A DNA stretch of 64,000 bases from Amoebophrya sp. A120 (taxonomy: Eukaryota > Sar > Dinophyceae > Syndiniales > Amoebophryaceae), in contig CAJINV010000002.1 of assembly GCA_905178155.1 (NCBI GenBank), positions 6,242,476 through 6,306,475 of the forward strand. Direction: 5' to 3'. Position numbers and translations under genes: made by a program. Under the pieces are notes generated by a model, which was not told where the DNA came from, made no database searches, and saw only the letters and a program-made list of their open reading frames with translations. Below, one piece after another: positions 55,249 through 64,000 of this stretch (positions are counted from its first letter, which is position 1; each line of letters opens with the position of its first letter).

Positions 55249-56686
55249 GGACTCGGACTCGCATTCATCTTCGTCTGCCTCGCTGCTGGACCTAGAGTGT
55301 TGGGGTGAACTGTTTTATTGTACGTTGCCAAGTCTGATTCTCATTTTGATTTTCTCTGCATGTGTCATCAAAAAACTCAATGCAAACCAGCTACAAGTTG
55401 TGGCACTCACGCTACACACTGCAGCTAAACATCGGTACAGCTCCGTCCCTGTTCTTCCCGACATTTCGGTCACCAAAATTTTTGCAGCTACTCCTGCGAC
55501 TGTGCCGATGTGCGGAAGACTTCCTTAGCGCGGCTCCCGTTACACTTCTTGACTTCGCGATGGGAACCGCAGTCACGCAGGCTAAGCGAATTTTTGAAAC
55601 AAACTGCACCAGTTCCAGTTTCAGGGGGTACAGCGGCGAGGGCGAACTAGTAGAGACACTCTTCCTTATTATCGACCTTCTCGCACAGTAGAATCAGCAG
55701 AAGCTTATTGTTTGAGTCTAAGTGTCTAACGAACTGAAACTCGTCAGGAAAGGTTGTCAACGTCGGCAGTGGGTGGGAATACGCTCACGCACCTATTTTC
55801 TGCAGGTCCAGCTACACGCAAAATCATCAACTGACGTGCTGCCTTTTTGAGAACATGAAAGACACGACTCTCCCACCCATTTCTAAATTTTGGTCGATCG
55901 CTCGGCCTAGACGCGACCATTTGCGCAACAAAATCTCTCGTGTGACTGCCTCGTTGAAAAACTCAAGAGAATAGAAAGAGAAACACAAAAAACCGACAGA
56001 TTTGTACGCAAGAACGACTTCAGTGAGGGGGAAACGGACTAGGCGGCAGCAGCACTTTTGAGAGTCGAAAAAAAATAAAAACTCGTTCAACCGAACAAAA
56101 TATGAGTGTGGCACTTTGTAGACAAAAGTCCTTTTTTCATGAAACGCATTCACGCCTTGGTCTGTGATCTTTCTATACATTTTCCGGAGGTGCTATACTT
56201 TTTGAGGTGTTTTTGCACAAAGAAATGAGTCTCTTCTTGTTCCAATCATCTAGCAGCTGCAGCTGTCACGACGATGACAATTCGATCACGCTATCGCAGC
56301 ACAGCTCGCTTCAACGACGACGACGAGTTAGAATTTCATGATCATACAATCGCGATTCGCGCCGGGGCCGGCATCTTCGCTGAAGCAAATAAATAAGCGC
56401 TAGCGTGTCTCGTTTTTAGAAATAATGTACTTCAACATCCTCCTGCTGTTGTTGCAAACAAGTGAAACCTATTCTACTATTGTTCATTGCGAATAACTCG
56501 AAAAAGAAGATCTGTGGGTGATTTGACATTTCTTTTTGGGTGGCAGAATGTAGTCCTGCAAGACATTTAATATTTGGAGCTACCTACAACAGGCTACATT
56601 ATTAAAACGGAATCCATAATTGTGACCACGAACGCAGAAGAACTCCTCCACCTTCTTGCGGCCTTATTCTCCAAAAACAACCTTTT
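55249..56686. other. Intergenic, no gene recognised
   Basis: The longest gene-poor stretch, about 1.4 kb. A first exon of paralogue F may lie near its left edge. No repeat, RNA gene or conserved block was seen. Confidence 0.45.
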
Positions 56687-57735
56687 CTACCTCCTCCTCG
56701 GCGACCCGCCGATGCCGCCTGGCATCCCCCCGCTTGCGGCCCCCGCCCCGCCGCCCACGATGGAGGCCCCGGCACCCTGCAAGGAGCTGGAGGTGGTGTG
56801 CAACATGCCTTCTTTCTCCATTTCCGCCCGGACCGTCACGGCCGTGGGCTTTTTGGACGGGGAGTAGGTGCACATGAACTTGCCGCCGAGCGTCGCGCTG
56901 GCCTTTTTCACCAACTGTTTTTCGAAGGGCGCATTTTGGTTGTACAGCGAGTAGGTGGCGGGTTTCTGGTACCGCGTCCGCGTGCCCGGGTCCCTCTCCT
57001 CGATCTTCTGGTTCAGCGCGTAGTACGTTTCGCCGTTTCGCAACTGGTCCTTGGTCGGCAAATCGATCGTTTCCACCTTTACCGGCGCCGGGTCGCGCTT
57101 CCGCATCGTGTCCAGGAGGTCCTGCACGTCAAAGGGGAGCTTCAACCGCGCCCGTTCGTGCAAGTCCTTGTCGATCTTCTCCAGCTGCGCGTTCGTATCC
57201 GGCATCAGAAGCCCGGTGGCGGTCCGAAAGCCCTCCTTCTCCTGGCCGGCCTTCGAGGGACTCTGCATCTGCTTCAGCTTCTCGGGAGACTGGTTTTTGC
57301 TGTCCGCAACATTCTTTTCCAACCGCTCCATACGCTCGATTTCGGCGAGCCGCGGATCGCCCACCATGAACACGCGGACCTGTTGTGTCGTGAAGATCGT
57401 CCGCAATTGCATACAGTACATCGTCTCTGGCGACGAGGTAGGGGAAATCGAAATTATTCTAAGACAAAAAGATTAGATACGTCTTTGACTGACAACCAAA
57501 ATTTCGTTCTTTCGCAAATGAACGCAAAAGCAACACATACCGGCTCGGTCTGCGTTTCCGCATCCACTCCGGGGCCTCTTGGCACGATGCTGCGCTCCGC
57601 CGTGCCGTCGGTTGGGGGTCTCTCATCGGTGATTTGGTCGATTTGTACTTGCTCTAGCTGATCCTTAGAAAGGTCGTGGGCGAGATTTGTGTCCTGCGGC
57701 TCGCTACTCATCTCGTTTCCGGAAAATTGCTCCAT
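56687..57735 (-). CDS. Unrecognised protein, two exons
   Basis: Exons 57735-57541 and 57424-56687 (donor GTATGT, acceptor AGAG) give 310 residues. I do not recognise the family. The first 65 residues are acidic and polar. The middle is charged and helical (AEIERMERLEKNVADSKNQS), and a later part has aromatic/Pro segments (QKPATYSLYNQNAPFEKQLV, GGKFMCTYSPSKKPTA). It ends in a Gly-rich tail with SPRRR. The composition resembles axonemal or cytoskeletal proteins of protists, which is only an impression. The ATG at 57735 is the first in frame. Confidence 0.6.
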
Positions 57736-57900
57736 GATCTACAGCAATGCGTTTGTTGTGAATTTTCTGACATTGTTTTGGTCTTGGCTGCATGCCTATT
57801 GGCTAATAAATTATGTATTTCTCACAGTCAGCACAGAATTCTTTAATACACGACGATAGCACGCTCCTAAATTGCTCGAAAGCTGGACAGCTACATTTCT

Positions 57901-59981
57901 TCAAATCCGTACCTTTTTCTCCCCGCTCCCGTCGTCCAAATAGATAATCTTATCCTCCGTCGTGGCCGACACGCGGGCGTTGACGAGGAACAAATTTACC
58001 GGGCTGGCCATCAAATTGCTGTGCTGCTCGTACACATCGTTTTGGATCTGGTCCCAGACCTGCTCCTTTACCCGTTCTGTTACCTTCAATATCACCGACA
58101 ACGGCTCAATCGCGAACCCCATGCACACCACTTCGTGGAGCTGCACAAAGTCACTGCAGATCTGGTTGAACACCCGCTGGAACCTTCGCTTCAACACGTT
58201 CGCCGGACCCAGTTTGATGGCCGTGAGATCTGAAGTCGGCATGGTGATGCGGAGGAAGGCCCAATTGGAGGTCGGCATCGGAGGAAAGGAGTACTGGTGT
58301 TTGAGTGTGTGGGGGTGGGTGATTAAAGAACGATTTGTTTTTGAACAAACGAAAAATCTGCATACACGGGAGGTGCAGCTGCGACCCTTGCAAGTGTAGT
58401 GGTCGAAAGAAATCACTAGCAGCGAGAAAACCAGCAACCATTACCAAATGTACATCGTCAAGTTCGACAAGATTCTTACCCCATCTGCCATGTCGTCCAT
58501 CAGGGCCAGAGTGTGTGTGTAGTCCGGCTTTTTCTCCTCCTGCACGGCGAATTTCCTGGGGTCCACGCCCTTCGCCCCGACACTGGCCCCGAACGGGTCC
58601 TGTGCCCGTCGCACCTCGCCCTCGAGCCCCGCGTCCGCGAGTTCCAAATTCTGGTAGCCGTTGGGCATCCCCGCGGTTTTTTCCGCCGCGGTCAGCTCCG
58701 CGGCCGGCAAAACGATGGGTTTTGGCACCAAGTGCTGCAACTCCGGGATCTGGGCCCGGGTTTCGTGCACCCACTTCTCCAGCGCCGGGGCCTGCTTCCC
58801 GAGGCCCGACAAAAGCGTGTTCAGGTGCTCCGCGGCCTCGAAGATTTCCCCCGTGGTCAGGTGCCGCTCCTCCTGCTGCAACAACGCGTCCCGGTGCTTC
58901 TCCGCGCAGGGGTAGAACCAGTCTTGAAAGGTGCGCGGGGACAGCAACTCCCCGCCAAACGCGAGGATCGCGGGGTCCCCGTCGCCCAGAATGCTCATCC
59001 AATTGCGCAAGTCCTCTTTTCCGTTAGCGATTTCCAGGAGGCGCCGGTCGTCGAACGACTTCAGGACGGATTTCACCTGATAAATTTTTCACACAAAAAA
59101 GCTCTCTCTTCAAGATTGATGCCAGCAAGGTCAAGCTCATTTCAGCACCAAAGGACGACAATTCGAATTCCTCAAAATCTACGTAACATGTTGACCAAGA
59201 ACCCATCCCGTAGCCAAACAAGTACCTGTGGCGCCTTGCCCTTGGCGTGGAAGATGTCGTCGATGGCGGAGAGCCGTTTTCTCGCCAAATTCGAGAAATC
59301 GTTGACGTGCTTTGCGTACAGTTTCGACATTTCGTGGCGGAATTCCAGCACAAATTCGTTGTCGTTCCCTAACTCCTCGGCGTAATTCACGCTTTGCGGC
59401 CGGTACTTGGACACCGGCCCGGAAAAGGGCTTCTCCCACTGGTTGGTGATTTCGTACTCCTTCCGCTTGAACAAATTATATCGCGCCCGGTGCAGCTTCT
59501 CGATCAGGTCATCGTAGTGCTCGTCCGACACGCGGTTGATCCGGAAGTTCGCAAACACCTGCTGCTCGCACTTGACAATGTCCGGAATGGTGTCGTTGTT
59601 CTTCTTCAGAAGATTGCTCAAGTCGGCGTAAATAGCATCCATCTGCTCCGTCAGCAGCGCTTCCAACTGTCCGAAGCACTCGTGGTAGCTGCTGTTGCTG
59701 TACTGCCTTTCCAGTTCCGGGTCCTTGAAATAGATCCGCGCCACGTAGTCGATCACCTGCCGAATGCGGTGGTGCTCGTACTTTTCGAACAGGTCCCGCC
59801 CGTCGTAAAAGTTATTTTCGCCCTCCACGGGGTACCCGGTTACGTAGTGCCCCATCCCCACGACGAACGGGTTCTGGTCGTTGGTCTTCCAGGCCTTGTG
59901 GTGCTCGTTCGGCGTCTCGATGTGCCGCAGGTCGCCGGACTGCAGATCCTGGTCCGTCGGAAATTCGTTGCTCTGTTCCAC
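57901..59981 (-). CDS. Unrecognised protein, three or more exons
   Basis: Exons 59981-59226, 59076-58480 and 58293-57901 join in phase with GT-AG introns (donors GTACTT and GTAAGA, acceptors TATCAG and CACCAG), giving 582 codons. I do not recognise the family. The sequence looks folded and helical, with few low-complexity parts: a region with DLFEKYEHHRIRQVIDYVAR, a second with HVNDFSNLARKRLSAIDDIF, a Leu-rich middle (FEAAEHLNTLLSGLGKQ) and a C-terminal domain with VLKRRFQRVFNQICSDFVQL. The 5' end is missing: codon 59981 is GTG and a TAG lies in frame just upstream beside a CCATAG acceptor-like site, so an earlier exon in about 60.0-60.25 kb is expected. The 3' end may be the TGA at 57901, or a GTACGG donor just before it. 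Confidence 0.62.
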
Positions 59982-60282
59982 GATCTGGTCTGTGTCATTG
60001 CGCTATGGCACGGAAATAAAACACCGCTTCACTGCAGAATGCCAAGTGTAACAAAGTAAGTACTTGGATGCAACTGCACCAAACTCTTGATAGTCGTGAA
60101 GTTCGTGTGCAAGTAAGAAGAATCATGATATGCCAAGGAACCTACTACTTTCAGGAGCTACTACGTATTTCTTCCTCACCTGCATCTGTAGGAACGCACG
60201 TACTTATATTAGAGTGCTTCTTGTTCGCCATGCGGAGCAAGGAACTCTCCGATCCAGACAACTAGCGCAGTTGCAGCCAAAT

Positions 60283-60700
60283 TAGCACAGTGAAGATTGT
60301 TCGTTGTGTCTATCCGATATGTGCAGCGCGAGAGTCAGCAGCTGCGTGTCTCCGGACACGGCGGCGGCTCCGAGCTCAGGCCGCACGTCACCTGCAGTTG
60401 AAAAGTGGGAAATATTGAACCTTTGACTATGTCAATCATACCTGAGACCAACGTAAGTGACTCAAGCATGTGGCAAAAAACGTGATTTCCCGACGAGGAC
60501 ATCAAAAGTGCATTCTGCCAAGCTGCAAGAATACCGTAATTCGTGCTCCCTGGCGAAAATGGCTGTTGAATGGCTCTCGGGCTGCCACCGAAGTCCGTGG
60601 CGCCCTTCAAAAACGCCTCTCTTCGTCGGCCCGGGTCGTGCCTCGCCGCCTCCTCGTCGGAGTCCTCTGCTGTATCCCTTGCAAACAAGTAGTTCTTTTG
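60283..60700 (-). CDS. Possible small gene, partial model
   Basis: A plausible coding segment (about 60680-60445), with an acidic start, RREAFLKGATDFGGSPRAIQ and ILAAWQNALLM, is followed by a GTATGA donor. A CTGCAG acceptor leads to an exon reading GDVRPELGAAAVSGDTQLL and ending at about 60283. The start is not resolved; an acceptor-like TTTGCAAG near 60680 suggests an earlier exon. The family is unrecognised and the evidence is weak. Confidence 0.3.
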
Positions 60701-60739
60701 CTGTCGGCTATGCACAAAGGACCGACTGTATATCATTTT

Positions 60740-61022
60740 CCCAAAAGTATTATATTGCTGCCATCTACAACAAGGTACTATGAATAGAGGTTTCTTATCC
60801 TGCAGTCATGTAGCGACAAGAGAAGATGAACTCCATTGTACTACCAGGGATAAGCGTATGACTTCATTAGTTCCGACACTGCCAAAGCGTCTTCTTTAAA
60901 CTGCCGGTCGTGTTGGCCCAAGTCTGCGAGCGTATGAGGGAGGAAAAGGTCCTGCTCAGTAGTAACATGCACAGACTTGTTGTCTACAACAACGGGGCCA
61001 AAAGAATCATGACGCCCAGCGA
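60740..61022. other. Intergenic, no gene recognised
   Basis: Short spacer before the right-edge gene; nothing assigned. Confidence 0.4.
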
Positions 61023-63982
61023 TTACATTTTTAAACAGGACAGCACTCCATGCAGTGCATTCCCCTCTGTGTGTCTCTCAATCGTCCCATCCGAGTAATT
61101 CTGCCTCTGCGGCTGTTCTTTCATGACAAATAAACATCTGAATGTTAGTGTCAGACCATTTTCCGCATGATAAAGCTTTCTCGCAGCTAATTGCCGCTGC
61201 TTGATGTCTTCGTCCCGCGATTGCTGTGGCGCTGTGCCCCCTTCAGCGGCCTCGGCCGGTATCAACGCGATCGCGCCGTCCTCGCCCTGTTGCTGCTGTT
61301 CTAGCTGCTTCGCGTGAAACGAAGACAAGTCGATTACGGGCGGGTTTTCCTCGGTCGCGTCCACATTCATCATTTGGATGGGCCCCGAGTCTTCCGGATT
61401 CGGAACGAACGAGGTTGAGCCGGATCCGGTGGCCCCACCGGCTCCTGTACTGCCGTGCGCCCCATCATTCTCTTCCCCGAGCACGGGCTCCGCGCGGTCC
61501 GCTTCCAGGGGCGCCTGTGGTGCGGAGGAGCCGGTAGCGGGCTCATCTCCTCCCCCCGCTGTACTCGCTGCGGCCGCCTCGGGTGCTTGTTCTGCTTTTG
61601 CGGCATCGGGGGCGGCGCCTTCTCCGGGGGTCGTTGTCAATCCTAGTCCGCCTTCGACGCTCGTCGCGGACACCGCCGGCGCTGCCTCGTCGGAACCCGC
61701 GGGTGGTGATAGTTGTTGGTGACCGTCCTCGTCTACCCCGGTTGATGTAAGGAAAACCGCGCCGGCGAGGCCAACCTCGTCCCCCTTGGCCGGCTCTTTG
61801 TCGTTGGACGCGTTCTGCGGTGGCCGCGAGCTGGCGCTGTTCTCCTCGTTCTCGGGGAAGTACTCCTGCGTTTGGCCCCCGGCAGACGTGGACGATCGCG
61901 GGTACACCGTGGTCGCGCCGTCGTCCTCCGATCGGGAGGAGGACGCGGCGCGGTTCCCCGGCTGCGCAGCCTCCTCCCTATCCAGTGCAAAAGCATCGTA
62001 CTAGTATAAATTGCATTACAAATACAAATTAGCCCAGCATTACAAATTGAATTTGTAATGCTGATTCACCTTGACAAAGAAATTTGTAATGCATGAATGC
62101 AATTACTACGAATACGATACTTTTGCACAGGATACTCCCCGCCCTCCACCGACAACTCCGGCTGCGCCTCCGCGATGGTCACCTGTTGCGACGTACCGGC
62201 AGACTGTTGTCTTACCAAATCTTCTATCAAATGCAAATATGTCTGGCTCTGGAAACTTGTAATGCTGAGCTGGCAATAGTGAATTCTCTGTAATGCACAG
62301 CCAGGCATGAGAAATAAGTATTTGCGTTGCTTAGTATTGCCTATTGCGCTTTCCGCATGACAAACTGCGCTTTGCATGACAAGCAAAAGAGTCTCTTCTT
62401 GGACGCGCATCACAAAATCTTCAGTCATGCCAGACAAGCATGACAAATCTTGCAATCTTCCAGACCCAGACATATTTGCAATTCATATCTTCGTCGGGGT
62501 GGGCGGCGCCGTCGTCTGGCGGCACGAACGAGCTGCTGCTCCCGCCGATTTGTTCGCTCCCGTGGATTATGCATTGTAAGTATGCCTGGACCCACCTCTG
62601 TGCTGTGATGAGCTAAGTGACCCTTGATCACAACAAGCGCACTCTTCCAGCACTGCACCTAGACATACTTACACTTGATATGGATCGTCGCGAACGCATC
62701 CATTTGCCGCTTCTGCTCGTCCTCGTCAACAGGTGTGACCTGTTCTATGCCTTGCAAAAATTATGTCTGAGTCGGGAAGCCTGCTGCAAACTTGTTATGC
62801 AGCGCAGTGTCGATCTTGCAAAAATCTGTCAGGTTTATTCGGTAAAAGCAGTAGTTGACCTCCACTCCTTATTACTACAAGATGGGGGTACCACATTAAG
62901 CACTCTCACATGCGGGAAAGGCATTGAGACACCGTCTTAAAAATCTGTGCTTTCTCATGCATTTTTATATATAATTTTGTTAGTTTAGGTTTTAGTTTGC
63001 TATGCTTATTGTTGTACTTCTCTTAAAAATCTGTGATGCTCGTCGAGTTTGCATACCAGAGAGGACTCTATCGCGCACAAAAACAGCGTAGAAAACATCT
63101 GTATTCATCTTCCAGGGACCCAGACACAATAGTTGCAATTAATACGTTCCCCGCCATCTTCTATTACCTGCTTGGCCACCACTCTCTCTCGCTGCTGGCG
63201 CGAGCTCTGCCGCGCCGCCTGCAACTCCGAATCCGCATTCGCAAGTTCTTGCTTGGTCGAGCGTTTCGGGTTGGCCCGCTGCTTGTACACTCGCAGTGTG
63301 TGGAGATGAAAAAAACCTGCATACTGTTCTGAATCCTGTAGCCGAAACTGGTGCAGAAGTTCCGCCTTTTTGATAGGATGTGAATGAAAATTCAAGTTGC
63401 GACAGTACCACCACAACGCAACCCACTCTTTAGTGTACTACATACGAGTTCCAAAGAAAGGTCGTGTTGAGAGTGACTATCTACTACTTGTGGCGCAAGC
63501 GTGATGCTTAATTCCGACATTTTTACCCTGCTAAGTCTGTCATTCCAGGAGGCAACAACGGAACGACCTACATACATCGCGATTCAATCTGAATGCCGGC
63601 TCAACATCCCGTCCATACCGATCCGGATCGGAGTAGTAGCGGTCGTAAAAGGCTTCCTTGTCGCGAAAGTAGTACATCGCCAAGTCGTAGGCCTCGGCAA
63701 TCACGGTGGCCTGTTTCTCCTGCAGCATCTGCAACCCGCGGGAGCCGATCGCCTTCTCCTCGTAGTAGGGGACGAGGTCGTCCATCAGCGACAGCGACAA
63801 GTTTCGCTCCTTCACGCAGACGATGCCGGCGAGGCAGATCGCCTCCTTGTTGAAATCTATGAACTCGGTGCCCTCGGACCGCTGTCGTCGGACCAGGTAC
63901 AACGCCAGCCCCCACTCGGAATTCGGCGGGGTTTCCAGGTCCTCCAGATTCAAATGCCCAAAATTCTTCAGAAACACCGCCC
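61023..63982 (-). CDS. Unrecognised gene with four introners, 5' end off the window
   Basis: Exons read as 63982-63576, 63335-63145, 62740-62681, 62562-62488, 62219-62135 and 61973 to a stop at 61023. The first shown exon has an upstream CATCAG acceptor, so the gene begins beyond the window. I do not recognise the family. The first exon is folded-looking (EWGLALYLVRRQRSEGTEF, DLAMYYFRDKEAFYDRYYSD). Then comes a basic, coiled region (RANPKRSTKQELANADSEL, SSRQQRERVVAKQVIEDGGE). The remainder is a long acidic Ser/Gly/Ala-rich disordered stretch. The four introner gaps add up to a continuous frame. The last part may splice again at a GTCTGA donor near 61165 instead of running to 61023. The acceptor of the second exon could also be six codons later. 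Confidence 0.62.
61979..62134. mobile_element. Introner element IE8 (third family)
   Basis: 156 bp. Ends are TATCCAGTGCAAAAGCATCG and, inverted, TATCCTGTGCAAAAGTATCG, flanked by perfect CTCCC duplications. The interior has a near-perfect palindrome at 62035-62063 around CAGCATTACAAATT. Excision joins VEGGE to EAAQPG in frame. Confidence 0.9.
62225..62487. mobile_element. Introner element IE9
   Basis: 263 bp of the first family. Ends are TATCAAATGCAAATATGTCT and inverted TATGAATTGCAAATATGTCT, flanked by perfect TCTTC duplications. Excision joins HPDE to DLVRQQ in frame. Confidence 0.92.
62568..62680. mobile_element. Introner element IE10, shortest copy
   Basis: Only 113 bp. Ends are TATGCATTGTAAGTATGCCT and inverted TATCAAGTGTAAGTATGTCT, flanked by perfect TGGAT duplications. 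Excision joins DAFAT to IHGSEQ in frame. It shows how little sequence between the inverted repeats is needed. Confidence 0.9.
62746..63144. mobile_element. Introner element IE11, longest copy
   Basis: 399 bp. Ends TATGCCTTGCAAAAATTATG and inverted TATTAATTGCAACTATTGTG both run into the GTCTGRGTC core of the first family. Flanks are TGTTC and CGTTC (4 of 5). The central part is AT-rich with no coding potential. Excision leaves EDGGER joined to VTPVDED in frame. Confidence 0.85.
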
Positions 63983-64000
63983 TGATGAGAAGAAATGTTT

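Noticed and set aside
23548-63144. Introners as Tc1/mariner elements with TA target duplication
   Set aside because: TA does flank the TCAAATG ends, but the identical 5-mers outside TAT...ATA, and the exact frame restoration when one 5-mer is removed, show that the duplication is 5 bp and the TA belongs to the element.

Overview
The window is nuclear DNA of a flagellated protist. The best fit is a dinoflagellate-lineage alveolate, and in particular a Syndiniales parasite of the Amoebophrya type; this is an inference, because no rRNA or other marker gene is present. Four things point there. Every host gene I can support (about 16) lies on the minus strand, as in the unidirectional gene clusters of dinoflagellates. 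Genes have short introns, many without GT-AG ends. Eleven MITE-like 'introner' elements sit inside coding sequences and behave as introns. An IFT74 gene shows that the organism builds flagella.

Layout, left to right. 0.5-3.8 kb: an FG-repeat nucleoporin. 3.9-6.3 kb: two unrecognised genes. 6.5-7.4 kb: a probable mitochondrial AP2-like-domain protein. 8.2-9.5 kb: a multi-pass membrane protein. 10.3-19.0 kb: IFT74, with an almost intact Ty1/copia retrotransposon (11616-17442, plus strand) in one of its introns. 19.6-20.9 kb: a DNAJC17-like J protein. 22.1-25.0 kb: a palmitoyl-protein thioesterase (PPT1-like) interrupted by an introner. 25.5-55.3 kb: a head-to-tail array of six large paralogues (called A-F here) of a family I do not recognise. 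56.7-60.7 kb: three unrecognised genes. 61.0-64.0 kb: an unrecognised gene holding four introners, running off the right edge.

The most interesting signal is the introner system. Each element begins TAT and ends ATA, has terminal inverted repeats of about 20-45 bp and is flanked by a 5-bp direct duplication. In 10 of 11 cases the duplication matches perfectly or at 4 of 5 positions. Removing the element plus one copy of the duplication restores an open reading frame every time. I checked this by exon-length arithmetic: PPT1-like adds up to 554 codons, paralogue C to 1539, paralogue E to 1308, and the right-edge gene stays in phase. No sliding register that I tried gives GT-AG ends. Five elements are in paralogue C and none is at the matching positions of its neighbours, so they look like introns gained after the tandem duplications.

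The retrotransposon is a second unusual object. Its gag and pol are in the same frame and are separated by one UGA inside the heptamer UGACUAG, the known stop-codon readthrough context. Pol has no in-frame ATG until after its protease.

Exon coordinates below come from reading splice sites and checking phase by hand; no transcript data were available. Starts of the first exons, and the far ends of some unrecognised genes, are the least certain parts.
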